A stretch of DNA of 64,000 nucleotides, taken from positions 186,001-250,000 of the forward strand of contig WGLQ01000007.1 of NCBI GenBank assembly GCA_016125495.1. Reading direction: 5' to 3'. The notes beneath the pieces are model-generated. The model was not told the origin of the DNA. It did no database searches and saw only the letters and a program-made list of their open reading frames with translations. This DNA comes from Hyphomicrobiales bacterium (GTDB lineage: Bacteria; Pseudomonadota; Alphaproteobacteria; Rhizobiales; RI-29). Below, piece by piece: positions 51,341 through 60,178 of the stretch; positions within the stretch are counted from its first letter, which is position 1, and every line of letters starts with the position of its first letter. A program made the translations under genes and the position numbers.

Positions 51341-51871
51341 TCAGAGCGGCCCGAGCGGGACGATCTTGCGGTCGTCGGCGCGGTTGCGCGCCAGGAGCCG
51401 TCCCACCCCTTCGCGCGTCACCGGATGGCGCCAGCGCGGTGCCACGTCCCGTAGCGGACGCAGCACGAAGGCCCGCCCGCGCACCCCCGCGTGGGGCAGA
51501 TCGAGCGCCATTGGTCGCATCCCGACACTCTTGCCCTGCAGGCGCGCCACCCGTCCCTTGTGATCGATGATGTCGATATCGAGCGGCCTCGGCCCCCAAC
51601 GTCGTCCGCCACGCCTGCCTGCGAGACGCTCGAGCCGTTTGACCAGCATCAGCAGCGCCTGCGGCGAGCGCGCAGTGGTCACCTTCAATGCGGCGTTCAC
51701 ATAGGGCGCCTGCCGTCCCGGCCCGAACGGTGGCGTTTCGTATGCGTTCGAAATGGCCACTGGCCCGACGCCGCGCCGCGCCAACTGGCGAACGGCCTCG
51801 CGCAGTGCCTCGCGCGGTGTCCCCCAGCGTCCGACGAGATTGCTCCCGAGTGCTATGATCGAGTGAGCCAA
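51341..51871 (-). CDS. folK: Hydroxymethyldihydropterin pyrophosphokinase
   Basis: 176 residues starting [20 protein letters not shown]. Transfers pyrophosphate from ATP to 6-hydroxymethyl-7,8-dihydropterin in folate synthesis. The HPPK signature [15 protein letters not shown] with both metal-binding Asp is complete, and [20 protein letters not shown] is the substrate region. It lies 145 nt upstream of rpoZ on the same strand. The C-terminal 20 residues are not distinctive. Confidence 0.95.
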   Translation of the reverse strand: MAHSIIALGSNLVGRWGTPREALREAVRQLARRGVGPVAISNAYETPPFGPGRQAPYVNAALKVTTARSPQALLMLVKRLERLAGRRGGRRWGPRPLDIDIIDHKGRVARLQGKSVGMRPMALDLPHAGVRGRAFVLRPLRDVAPRWRHPVTREGVGRLLARNRADDRKIVPLGPL

Positions 51872-52170
51872 GGCGGGTGTTCCAACGTATTGCCTGCCGA
51901 ACCCCGAGCGTCGAGCCGGGCGACAGGGGAACCAAGGCGACTACGGCAAAGCGCCACGACCGACAACGATTTCGATCGACCGGAAGTGTCGAATGCGCAA
52001 CTCGAACGCAGGCACCTGCACCGCCGCGGGCCCTGCCGCAAACGACGTGGCGGACCACCTTGCTGCGCAGAAGGTCTCAATTCGCAGCCCGAGACATCGA
52101 CATGAAGACAACGAGTTGCTACATGTAGGTCCTAACGATTCTGCAAAAAACCTATCATGAGCACAATGAA
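51872..52170. other. Divergent regulatory region between folK and the NYN gene
   Basis: 299 nt, the last 100 of which are clearly richer in A and T than the surroundings and should hold the promoter of the NYN gene. A two-codon frame ATG-AAA-TGA (52166-52174) overlaps the NYN start codon. No structured RNA was recognised. Confidence 0.45.
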
Positions 52171-52779
52171 ATGAGCGCGCTTTTCTACCAATCCGAACGC
52201 ATTGCACTGTTCATCGACGGTGCAAATCTTTACAGCACCGCGAAATCACTGAACTTCGATATAGATTATAAGAATCTACTTAAGCATTTCAGCACCAAGG
52301 GTCGTCTGATACGTGCCCTCTATTATACGGCAGTCGCCGACGATCAAGAGTATTCCTCGATCCGACCACTGATTGATTGGCTCGACTACAACGGCTACAC
52401 CATGGTCACCAAGCCCTTGAAAGAGTTCACGGACAGCACCGGACGCCGCAAGGTCAAGGGCAACATGGACATCGAGCTGGCCGTACAGGCGATGGAATTG
52501 GCCGACCACCTCGATCATATCGTGCTTTTCAGCGGCGACGGTGATTTCCGCTCACTGGTGGAGGCACTTCAGAACAAGGGCAAACGCGTCAGCGTCGTCT
52601 CGACCCTCGTGACGAGCCCGCCCATGATCGCCGACGAATTGCGCCGCCAGGCCGATCAGTTCATAGAGCTTTCCGAGCTCCGTGGCACCATCGCCCGCGA
52701 TCCCTCCATCCGTCAGCAACGCGAGCAGCAGCGTCGCTCGTTCGACCAGGACGAGGGCGACGACTTCGAGGAGGTCTGA
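52171..52779 (+). CDS. NYN-domain protein (LabA/DUF88-like)
   Basis: 202 residues. A PIN-like NYN domain occupies residues 8-165: RIALFIDGANLYSTAKSLN with the first catalytic Asp, KGNMDIELAVQAMELADHL with a second acidic pair, and VLFSGDGDFRSLVEALQNKG with the third. The family has a metal-dependent nuclease fold; most members are uncharacterised, and RNA is the presumed substrate. The tail (RQQREQQRRSFDQDEGDDFE) is charged. There is no strong ribosome-binding site. The first 40 codons use noticeably more A/T than neighbouring genes. A uracil-DNA glycosylase gene follows after 32 nt. Confidence 0.93.
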   Translation: MSALFYQSERIALFIDGANLYSTAKSLNFDIDYKNLLKHFSTKGRLIRALYYTAVADDQEYSSIRPLIDWLDYNGYTMVTKPLKEFTDSTGRRKVKGNMDIELAVQAMELADHLDHIVLFSGDGDFRSLVEALQNKGKRVSVVSTLVTSPPMIADELRRQADQFIELSELRGTIARDPSIRQQREQQRRSFDQDEGDDFEEV

Positions 52780-52811
52780 CCTCCGTCGGGGCGGCTGAGG
52801 GTGCACCCGCA

Positions 52812-53519
52812 ATGTCCACTTCCGACCCGATCCGCAGCCCCTCGGAGCCCCCGGCCGATTGCCCGGCCTGCCCTCGCCTCGTTCAATTCCGCCACGATCA
52901 GCGCCGCGACAACCCGACATGGTTCAATGCGCCGGTGCCGTCCTTCGGCGACCCGAACGCCCGTCTTCTTGTGCTCGGCCTGGCGCCGGGATTGAAGGGT
53001 GCAAATCGAACCGGCCGCCCGTTCACCGGCGATTATGCCGGCGACCTGCTCTATGCGACGCTGATCGCAAAGGACTTTGCGCGCGGTGATTACGCCGCCC
53101 ACGCCGACGATGGCCTCGAACTCGTCGACGTCATGATCTCGAATGCGGTGCGCTGCGTGCCGCCACAGAACAAGCCGGCCACGACCGAAATTGCCGCCTG
53201 CCGAGGCTTCCTCACCGCACGCATCGACGCGCTGCCGCGCCTGCGCGCCATTCTTGCGCTCGGCCGCATCGCACACGACCAAGCACTGACCAGCCTCGGC
53301 GCCCGCAAATCCGCCTACCCCTTCGCCCATGGCGCCTGCCACGTCCTCGACACCCCGCGAGCGACCGAGATCGGTCGCGCAACGCCGCTGCGCCTCTTCG
53401 ACAGCTACCACTGCTCGCGCTACAACACGAGCACACGCGTCCTCACCCCGGACATGTTCCGGGCGGTTTTCGATGCCATCAGGGTCTTCCTTGCGAGTGA
53501 CGATCCGGAGCCGCGATGA
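52812..53519 (+). CDS. Family 4/5 uracil-DNA glycosylase (UdgB-like) with 4Fe-4S cluster
   Basis: 235 residues. Removes uracil (and, in family 5, hypoxanthine) from DNA to start base-excision repair. Cluster cysteines are Cys17, Cys20 (DCPACPRL), Cys115 and Cys130. Motif 1 is LGLAPGLKGANRTGRPFTGD, which lacks the acidic catalytic residue of family 4 and matches family 5 (UDGb). The C-terminal motif is SYHCSRYNTSTRVL. The last 4 nt overlap the next gene (ATGA), and the NYN gene lies 32 nt upstream, so the three genes probably form one transcript. Confidence 0.92.
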   Translation: MSTSDPIRSPSEPPADCPACPRLVQFRHDQRRDNPTWFNAPVPSFGDPNARLLVLGLAPGLKGANRTGRPFTGDYAGDLLYATLIAKDFARGDYAAHADDGLELVDVMISNAVRCVPPQNKPATTEIAACRGFLTARIDALPRLRAILALGRIAHDQALTSLGARKSAYPFAHGACHVLDTPRATEIGRATPLRLFDSYHCSRYNTSTRVLTPDMFRAVFDAIRVFLASDDPEPR

Positions 53520-54304
53520 CGACCGAGGACGCCGATGGACGCCCGATTCCCCCGGGCGAAGAACCTGCCGGTCCTGGCGAGACGACGGCCCTGGAGAGCC
53601 GCCTGCAGACCGCCTTTCGATGGATCTGGCGCTTCAATGCCCTCGCCATCGCCGGGGTCGCGGTCATCGCCGGCCTCCTCGGGCTGATCGCCCTGGCCGC
53701 GGTCGGCTACGATTTCCTGCGAATTCGTCATGTCGAGGCGGTCGCCAGGGTCGACCCGACCGGTACGCGCGCGCCCCGCCTCGAGCTGAACAACTTCACC
53801 GAAATCGGGCGTACGGACCTGTTCTGGGCGGCCCGCTCCCTCGTCCAGCACGAGGAGCGATATGCCTCTGGCGGCAAGTCCGCCTGGAGTGTGCGCAACT
53901 ACGTATTCTACGATCCCGCGACCGGCGCGACCCACGAGTTGCTCGCCGACGACACGGCCCTCGTCCTGTCGGCCACGCACCATTATCTGCCGGGCGACGA
54001 AGCCAGGGAGCAGCCGGTGGCGATCCTGGTACGCCTCGTACGCCGCGATACGAATGGCGACGGCTATCTCTCCGAGAGCGATGTGGCGGAACTGGCCATC
54101 GCGAGCCCGGACGGGCGCCGCATCGTGGAATTGGCCATCCCGCACGATGATCTGAAGGGCACGGCGACCCGTGCCGATGGCACCATCCTCGCCTTCATCG
54201 AAGCCCCTGATGGCACCCACGAGGCGCTGCACCTCGACGGGCGCCAACTTGCGATCGCAGAGCGCCACCGGATCGAAGAAGCGGCGGCCAAGGTCGGCCA
54301 CTGA
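53516..54304 (+). CDS. Single-pass membrane protein with EF-hand-like loop, unknown function
   Basis: 262 residues; the family is not recognised. A cytoplasmic, acidic N-terminus is followed by one membrane helix (residues 40-66: NALAIAGVAVIAGLLGLIAL). The rest should be periplasmic: a beta-rich domain with NYVFYDPATGATHELLADD and VRLVRRDTNGDGYLSESDV. The loop DTNGDGYLSESD has Asp, Asn, Asp and the final Asp at the positions of an EF-hand/dockerin calcium site. It starts inside the UDG stop codon (ATGA), so expression is coupled, although a link to DNA repair is not obvious. Confidence 0.85.
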   Translation: MTTEDADGRPIPPGEEPAGPGETTALESRLQTAFRWIWRFNALAIAGVAVIAGLLGLIALAAVGYDFLRIRHVEAVARVDPTGTRAPRLELNNFTEIGRTDLFWAARSLVQHEERYASGGKSAWSVRNYVFYDPATGATHELLADDTALVLSATHHYLPGDEAREQPVAILVRLVRRDTNGDGYLSESDVAELAIASPDGRRIVELAIPHDDLKGTATRADGTILAFIEAPDGTHEALHLDGRQLAIAERHRIEEAAAKVGH

Positions 54305-54323
54305 CCGTCAAGTCCCCGCCGCC

Positions 54324-54340
54324 CGCCCGATCGTCGGGCG
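54324..54340. other. Hairpin between convergent genes before smpB
   Basis: CGCCCGA (54324-54330), TCG loop, TCGGGCG (54334-54340): a perfect 7-bp stem in the 51 nt between two convergent stop codons. No T tract follows, so it is at best a weak shared transcription end. Confidence 0.35.
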
Positions 54341-54355
54341 AAGGGTCTTGCCCGA

Positions 54356-54829
54356 TCAACCACGCTCACGCATCAGCCGCGAGCGCTGGCGCTGCCAATC
54401 GCGCTCCTTCTCGCTCTCGCGCTTGTCGTGCAGCTTCTTGCCGCGCGCCAGGCCCAGTTCGAGCTTCGCCATACCCCGCTCGTTGAAGTAGATCTTGAGC
54501 GGCACCATCGTCATGCCGTCGCGCATCACCGCGATCGCCAACCGGTCGATCTCGCGCCGGTTGAGCAAGAGCTTGCGGTGACGCCGGGGCTCGTGGTTGT
54601 CGTAGCGGTTGGCGTTCTCGAGTTCGGGAATGTAGGAATTGATGAGGAAGAGTTCGCCGCCCTCGACCGCGGCATAGCTCTCGGCGACATTGGCCTTGCC
54701 CGAACGCAGCGATTTCACCTCGCTGCCCTTCAGCATCAAGCCTGCCTCGATGACTTCCTCGATCGCAAAGTTGTACCGGGCCCTGCGGTTCTCGGCGACA
54801 ACCTTGCGGCCATCGCCCTTCTTCGCCAT
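54356..54829 (-). CDS. smpB: SsrA-binding protein
   Basis: 157 residues, the usual length. Binds tmRNA and delivers it to stalled ribosomes. Family blocks: [41 protein letters not shown]-type [35 protein letters not shown] and the basic C-terminal tail [20 protein letters not shown]. No tmRNA gene was recognised nearby. It lies 58 nt after dapA on the same strand. Confidence 0.97.
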   Translation of the reverse strand: MAKKGDGRKVVAENRRARYNFAIEEVIEAGLMLKGSEVKSLRSGKANVAESYAAVEGGELFLINSYIPELENANRYDNHEPRRHRKLLLNRREIDRLAIAVMRDGMTMVPLKIYFNERGMAKLELGLARGKKLHDKRESEKERDWQRQRSRLMRERG

Positions 54830-54887
54830 GGCACCGGTCTCCTTTTCGACTTCGCGCGCCGACTGCGTCCGCGCGTCTCGAGCAACG

Positions 54888-55769
54888 TTAGATGTTCATC
54901 AGACCCGCGAATCGCAAGGCCTCGTCGACCTGCTTGCGCGCACTGGCGCTCGCCACGACCAGCGGCAGACGAACCTCGTCAGGCGCCCGCCCGAGAACGG
55001 CGGCGGCATACTTCACCGGCGACGGGCTGGTCTCGCAGAACAACGCCTTGTGCAGCGGCATCAGGCGGTCCTGGATCGCAAGGGCCTTGGCATAGTCCCC
55101 CGCCAGCGTCGCTTCCTGGAACTCGGAGCAGAGTCGCGGCGCGACGTTCGCCGTCACAGAAATGCAGCCGACCCCACCGTGCGCATTGAAGCCGAGCGCC
55201 GTGCCATCCTCGCCCGACAGCATGATGAGATCGGGCCCCATCAGATGGCGGTGCACACTCGGGCGCGTCAGGTCGGCGGTCGCGTCCTTGATCCCGACGA
55301 TGTTGCTGCAGTCGCGAAAGAGCCGCGCCATGGTTTCCGGCTGCACGTCGGCGACGCTTCGGCCCGGCACGTTGTAGATGAAAATCGGCAGGTCCGCGCT
55401 CTCGGCCACGGCCTTGAAGTGCTGGTAGAGCCCCTCCTGGGTCGGCTTGTTGTAGTAGGGGGCAGCGACCAGCGCGGCATCGGCGCCCGCCGCTTTGGCG
55501 TGCTGCGTGAAATCGATCGCCTCGGCGGTGGCGTTGGAGCCTGTGCCCGCGATCACCGGGACGCGTCCCGCCACGGCCTCGACGCACATTTCGACGACGC
55601 GCTTGTGCTCGTCGTGCGTCAGCGTCGGGCTCTCTCCGGTCGTGCCGACGGGAACGACCCCGTGCGACCCTTCCGCGATCTGCCACTCGACGAACGCTTG
55701 GAACGCTTCGCCGTCGACGGCGCCGTCGCGCAGTGGCGTGATCAGCGCCGGTATCGAGCCCTTGAACAT
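54888..55769 (-). CDS. dapA: 4-hydroxy-tetrahydrodipicolinate synthase
   Basis: 293 residues from [20 protein letters not shown]; the upstream open frame has no family sequence. Condenses pyruvate with aspartate semialdehyde at the entry to lysine and diaminopimelate synthesis. Visible: [34 protein letters not shown], the catalytic Tyr in [13 protein letters not shown] and Schiff-base Lys in [12 protein letters not shown]. It is followed by smpB. Confidence 0.97.
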   Translation of the reverse strand: MFKGSIPALITPLRDGAVDGEAFQAFVEWQIAEGSHGVVPVGTTGESPTLTHDEHKRVVEMCVEAVAGRVPVIAGTGSNATAEAIDFTQHAKAAGADAALVAAPYYNKPTQEGLYQHFKAVAESADLPIFIYNVPGRSVADVQPETMARLFRDCSNIVGIKDATADLTRPSVHRHLMGPDLIMLSGEDGTALGFNAHGGVGCISVTANVAPRLCSEFQEATLAGDYAKALAIQDRLMPLHKALFCETSPSPVKYAAAVLGRAPDEVRLPLVVASASARKQVDEALRFAGLMNI

Positions 55770-56010
55770 TGCCGCGTTCCTCACCTGCTGGTGCAGTGTC
55801 TCGACCGGACCATAGTGAGAGCCGATTCCGCCCGCAAGCCACAGTGCCCGCCCGGCTCCCGCGCGCACGGGAAAAGGCGGCACGGCATGCGCTCAATCGG
55901 CAAGCAACGCGCGGCAGCGACCCACCGGGCCGAAACCGGCGGAGTGGGCCGCGCGCGTCGTCAGTGGATCAGAGCACGGCGAAGCCTCGAGAGCTTCTCG
56001 GTTTGCCCGG

Positions 56011-56328
56011 TCAGTGCTTGCAGATCCAACGGTAGGTGATCTGCTTGCCGGTGTTGTTCTGCAGGCCGACGTTGATCTCGCCGTTCCCGTAGACGCGGCA
56101 GGAATGGTAACGCCCGGTCTTCCAGCCGCAACCGAGGTTGGCCGTGATCGGCCCGTTGCGGGTTACCTGCACGACGAAGTTCGCCGAACCGTTCACGGTG
56201 AAGGAGCGGCTCCAGTCCGTCTGACCGGGCCCGAGGCTGCCGGCGAGGTTCTTCTGGCCATAGGCACAGCCGGCACTGGCGGGCGCCGAAAACAAGACAA
56301 GACCAAGCACGATGATCAGGTAACGCAT
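56011..56328 (-). CDS. Small secreted cysteine-containing protein, unknown
   Basis: 105 residues from MRYLIIVLGLVLFSAPASAG, a clean signal peptide; the mature part is about 86 residues with four cysteines (CAYG, GCGW, SCRV and WICKH), probably two disulfides. The sequence is polar and beta-rich (FVVQVTRNGPITANLGCGW, GEINVGLQNNTGKQITYRW), suggesting a small beta-sandwich. I do not recognise the family. It lies alone between nuoE and dapA on the minus strand, about 240 nt from dapA. Confidence 0.8.
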   Translation of the reverse strand: MRYLIIVLGLVLFSAPASAGCAYGQKNLAGSLGPGQTDWSRSFTVNGSANFVVQVTRNGPITANLGCGWKTGRYHSCRVYGNGEINVGLQNNTGKQITYRWICKH

Positions 56329-56466
56329 GAGCGGCACTCTCCGAGTTGTCGATCCTCCCCTCGGGGATAGTTTCACACCCGGCGATAAGGCGCAAACTGA
56401 TTTTCTCGCCTGCGTTATAATCAGACCGCACCGATCATGCGGCCCGTTCGGCTGGCGTACCCTCCG

Positions 56467-57645
56467 TCAGCCCTTACTGCTCTCGACCTCGCCGGCATCG
56501 ACCCGCTTGGAGAATTCCGTTGCGCGCCCCTCGGCGAGCAGTCGCGCCTGGCCCACCCAGTCCTCGCGGTCGATGCGGCCCGGGAAGGCCAGATAGGTCG
56601 TCACCCAGCGGATTTCCGGCCGCGTCCAGGCGGCGATCTGGTGGAAGTGGTAGATGCCGAGACCATTGAGCCGGTCCTCGTTCACCTTGCCGATGCCTTT
56701 GATGCGCTTGAGGTCGTCCGCTCGGCCCGCCTCCGGCGAGGCGAGCCCGAGAGGACGGGCGCCGACGGCGTTGGCCTTTTGCTCGGGCGTGGCGTCCGCG
56801 GGCAATTCGGCGAGCCGTGCGGCAATGGCCGCGCTCTCGGCATCGGGGTCGACCGCCTCATCGGCGCCGGAAGCGAGCCCGCTCGGACTTGTCGAAGCCG
56901 ATGCAGCCATGCTCGCGGCTCCACCCAGGCCCGGCACCACCGCACTACCGCCCGCAGCCGCGCCCCCCAAGGCGGCGGCGGTGGCGACAGAGCCAGACTT
57001 GGCGACCGCCTCGATCACCCCGCTCGCGCCCGAACCGCGCACCGGCACCTCGTTGAGCGTCGTTGCCCCGCCGATCGGTGCCGAAAAGTGCCGCCCGTTC
57101 TGCGGTCCCGGCGCCGGCGGCCGACCCTGCGCGAAGGCTTCGATGAGAGCTTCGAGGCTTTCCGGCGTCAGGTCCTCGTAGGTGTCCTTCCAGACCTGCA
57201 CCATCGGCGCGTTGACGCACGCCCCGAGGCATTCGACCTCTTCCCAGGAGAAATCGCCATCCGCCGAGACCGCGAACGGCTCCGGCGCGATGCGCTTGCG
57301 GCAAACCGCCTTCAGCTCCTCGGCGCCCCGCAGCATGCACGGCGTCGTGCCGCAGACCTGGATGTGCGCCTTGCGCCCGACCGGTGAGAGCTGGAACATG
57401 GTGTAGAAGGTCGCCACCTCCAGTACCCGGATATAGGGCATGGCGAGCATGTCGGCGACGCAGCGGATGGCCGGCTCGCTCGTCCAACCGCCATTCTGCT
57501 CTTGCGCCCGCCAGAGCAGCGGGATGACGGCCGAGGCCTGCTTTCCTTCGGGATAGCGCGCAATGAGCGTCTCGGCGAAGGCGAGGTTGTCGGCCGTGAA
57601 TTCGAAACTGTCGGGCTGGATCGGATGGAGACGGCGGACGGACAT
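56467..57645 (-). CDS. nuoE: NADH-quinone oxidoreductase subunit E with C-terminal extension
   Basis: 392 residues. The thioredoxin-like 2Fe-2S subunit of complex I (residues 1-165) binds cluster N1a with Cys98, Cys103 ([15 protein letters not shown]), Cys139 and Cys143 ([14 protein letters not shown]). A long Ala/Gly-rich linker follows (about 175-315), then a helix-hairpin-helix-like domain: [20 protein letters not shown] and [17 protein letters not shown], as in other rhizobial NuoE proteins. The rest of the nuo operon is absent: aminotransferase and dapA genes flank it instead, so this is a second copy or a relocated subunit. Confidence 0.95.
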   Translation of the reverse strand: MSVRRLHPIQPDSFEFTADNLAFAETLIARYPEGKQASAVIPLLWRAQEQNGGWTSEPAIRCVADMLAMPYIRVLEVATFYTMFQLSPVGRKAHIQVCGTTPCMLRGAEELKAVCRKRIAPEPFAVSADGDFSWEEVECLGACVNAPMVQVWKDTYEDLTPESLEALIEAFAQGRPPAPGPQNGRHFSAPIGGATTLNEVPVRGSGASGVIEAVAKSGSVATAAALGGAAAGGSAVVPGLGGAASMAASASTSPSGLASGADEAVDPDAESAAIAARLAELPADATPEQKANAVGARPLGLASPEAGRADDLKRIKGIGKVNEDRLNGLGIYHFHQIAAWTRPEIRWVTTYLAFPGRIDREDWVGQARLLAEGRATEFSKRVDAGEVESSKG

Positions 57646-57766
57646 GCGATGCTCCCTTTCTGGGCTCGCCGCGTTCTAGTGCCATCGGGCCCGTCGCGTC
57701 CACCCGGTCGAACGGCCGAGGTCGGCGCACCCTCCCACCATCCACCGCCGGCGCGACAGGCCGGCT

Positions 57767-59158
57767 TCAGATCACGCCTTCCTCACGCAGCATGGCGAGG
57801 CTCGCCGCGAACGCCGCCGTCGCTTCCGCGACGTCGGCCTCGCTGTGTGCCGCCGAAAGCAATCCCCCGGGCCAGGCCGAAAGATCGACGCCGTTGAGGT
57901 TCATCGCGAGTCTCAGGAGCCGGGAAGCATCGGCTGGCTGCTTCTGGAGCCCGTCACGGCCATGCCGGCGTGGTGCAAAGCTCGCCGCGGTCTCGCCAGG
58001 CGCACGCTCGCCCATGAAGATGTGGAAGGCCGAGAACTCCCCGTAGACGATCCAGGGCACCCCCGCCGTCTCGAGTTCCCGGTTGAAGCCCGCGCGCAAT
58101 TGCGCCGCGAGCGCGGAGGCCCGCGCGCAAGCGTCGCCCTTCGCGATGATCTCGAGCGCCGTGATCCCCGCTGCCGCCGAAACCGGACAGGCGTTGAACG
58201 TGCCGGGATGATAGACCTTCTCGCGGCCCTGGCGTGCGCTCGCCTCGAAATCGAGGCCATCGAGGATGTCCCGCCGCCCTGCCACCGCGCCGCCCGGCAG
58301 GCCTCCTGCGACGACCTTGGCGAGCGTCGTCAGGTCTGGCGTCACGCCCGCCACCGTCTGCATGCCGCCCGGCGCGACGCGGAACCCGGTGACGACCTCA
58401 TCGAAAATGAGCACGACGCCGGCCGCCCGGGTCCACTCCCGGATACGCGCCAAAAGGGCCCGCTCGATCGGGATCTTGCCGGTCGCCGCCCCGAGTGGCT
58501 CGAGGATAACGGCCGCGATGTCGCGGTCCGTCCCGATCACCTCCTCGAGGCGGGCTTCATCATAGGGATCGACCGCCAGCGTCTGTGCGGCCACCGGTCC
58601 CGGAACACCGATGACCGGGCTGCCGTCGAAATGGCTGGCATAGCCGCTCGTCATGTCGTCCTGCCAGCCGTGGTAGTGCCCCTGCATCCGCAGCAGCTTG
58701 TTGCGTCCGGTAAAGGCGCGCGCCAGGCGCACGGCCATGGCCGTTGCCTCGGTGCCGGAGGAATGGAAGCGCACGCACTCGGCCGACGGCACCATGGCTC
58801 GGATCTGCTCGGCCCAGCGGATTTCCAGTTCGTTGCTCGCGGCGAAATGCGTGCCGCGATCGAGCTGCGCCTTGGCGGCGGCCACCACTTCGGGCGGATT
58901 GTGTCCGAGCATCAGCGCTCCGTGCCCGCCGTAGAAGTCGATGTAGCGATTGCCATCGGCATCCCACTTCGTGGCGCCGCTCGCGCGCTCGCAGTAGAGG
59001 CCATAGGGCTTCATGTGCCGGGAATCGTGCACCACACCGCTCGGCAGCACACCCCGCGCCCGACCGGCGAGCCGCTCCGAGGCCCCCGTGCGCGCCCGGT
59101 ATGCCGCCTCGATCCCGCCCGCGACGTTGTGACCCGCCGACACCGACCGCTCGCCCAT
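57767..59158 (-). CDS. Class III aminotransferase, glutamate-1-semialdehyde-aminomutase-like
   Basis: 463 residues of PLP fold type I, class III. Visible: YIDFYGGHGALMLGHNPPEV, VRFHSSGTEATAMAVRLARA, MQGHYHGWQDDMTSGY, AAVILEPLGAATGKIP, LIFDEVVTGFRVAPGG and the PLP Lys in DLTTLAKVVAGGLPGGA. It is closest to the HemL-like group, but the divergent neighbour is an N-carbamoyl-amino-acid-hydrolase-like gene rather than a tetrapyrrole gene, so it may be a transaminase of a catabolic pathway. Substrate unknown. Located 121 nt after the nuoE start region on the same strand. Confidence 0.9.
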   Translation of the reverse strand: MGERSVSAGHNVAGGIEAAYRARTGASERLAGRARGVLPSGVVHDSRHMKPYGLYCERASGATKWDADGNRYIDFYGGHGALMLGHNPPEVVAAAKAQLDRGTHFAASNELEIRWAEQIRAMVPSAECVRFHSSGTEATAMAVRLARAFTGRNKLLRMQGHYHGWQDDMTSGYASHFDGSPVIGVPGPVAAQTLAVDPYDEARLEEVIGTDRDIAAVILEPLGAATGKIPIERALLARIREWTRAAGVVLIFDEVVTGFRVAPGGMQTVAGVTPDLTTLAKVVAGGLPGGAVAGRRDILDGLDFEASARQGREKVYHPGTFNACPVSAAAGITALEIIAKGDACARASALAAQLRAGFNRELETAGVPWIVYGEFSAFHIFMGERAPGETAASFAPRRHGRDGLQKQPADASRLLRLAMNLNGVDLSAWPGGLLSAAHSEADVAEATAAFAASLAMLREEGVI

Positions 59159-59242
59159 CCGCTTTTCCTTTACAGAGCGCCATCCGGCGCGCCACCATCC
59201 AGCGCTTCCAACCTAGCGCCCTCCACCCGGAGCCGAAAGCCC

Positions 59243-60178
59243 ATGCCCCGCATCTTCACCGCCGCCGCCGCCCAGCTCGGCCCGATCGAGCGCGCCGAAC
59301 CGCGCGAGAGTGTCGTCGATCGGATGATCGTCCTCATCGAGGAAGCCAAGGCGGCCGGCTGCCGCTTCGTGGTCTTTCCCGAGATGGCGCTGACCACCTT
59401 CTTTCCGCGCTGGCTGATCGAGGATGCCCAGGAGGTGCAGTCGTTCTTCGAGGCCGAAATGCCGGGCCCGGCGACCGAGCCCCTCTTTGCCGCCGCCCGC
59501 CGTCACGGCATCGGCTTTTATCTCGGATACTGCGAGCGCCTTGCCGGCCGCGACGGCGCCGACCACCTCGGCTACAACACCTCGATCCTCGTTTCACCCG
59601 AGGGCAGCATCGTCGGCAAGTATCGCAAGGTCCACGTACCGGGCAACGCGGTCTACGATCCCGCGCTCAAGCTGCAGCACCTCGAGCCATGGTATTTCCT
59701 CAATGGCGACCTCGGCTTTCCGGTCTCGGAGATGCTCGATGGAAAATTCGGCCAGCTCATCTGCAACGACCGGCGATGGCCGGAAACCTGGCGGATGCTG
59801 GGACTGCAGGGCGCCGAACTCGTCGCGCTCGGCTACAATTCCCCCGCCCAGCTCCCCGACAACCCGCGCCAGAACGCGCTGCGCAAGATGCACCACCTCC
59901 TGCCGATGCAGTCGGCCGCCTACCAGAACGGCCTCTGGATCATCGCGGCCGCCAAGGCGGGCCCGGAGGAGGGCTGCGACATGATGGGGCACTCCTGCGT
60001 CATCGCGCCCTCGGGCGAAGTCGTGGCGCTCGCGAGCGGCGTCGGCGACGAATTGCTCCCCTACCGGATCGACCTCGATGCGACGGCCGAGTACAAGCGC
60101 TTCTTCGAGTTCACCACCTACCGCCGGCCGTCCTGCTACGGCCTCATCACGGATCCCCGCTATGGCCAGCCGTCCTGA
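59243..60178 (+). CDS. Carbon-nitrogen hydrolase, N-carbamoyl-D-amino-acid-hydrolase-like
   Basis: 311 residues from MPRIFTAAAAQLGPIERAEP, with GGAG upstream. Nitrilase superfamily with its triad: Glu47 (FPEMALTTFFPRW), Lys129 (GKYRKVHVPG) and Cys174 (LICNDRRWPE). These match, two positions later, the E47/K127/C172 of the Agrobacterium N-carbamoyl-D-amino acid amidohydrolase, and the surrounding sequence is close to that enzyme. It would release an amino acid, CO2 and ammonia from an N-carbamoyl amino acid. No hydantoinase gene is present here. It is divergent from the aminotransferase and overlaps the cupin gene by 17 nt. Confidence 0.9.
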   Translation: MPRIFTAAAAQLGPIERAEPRESVVDRMIVLIEEAKAAGCRFVVFPEMALTTFFPRWLIEDAQEVQSFFEAEMPGPATEPLFAAARRHGIGFYLGYCERLAGRDGADHLGYNTSILVSPEGSIVGKYRKVHVPGNAVYDPALKLQHLEPWYFLNGDLGFPVSEMLDGKFGQLICNDRRWPETWRMLGLQGAELVALGYNSPAQLPDNPRQNALRKMHHLLPMQSAAYQNGLWIIAAAKAGPEEGCDMMGHSCVIAPSGEVVALASGVGDELLPYRIDLDATAEYKRFFEFTTYRRPSCYGLITDPRYGQPS

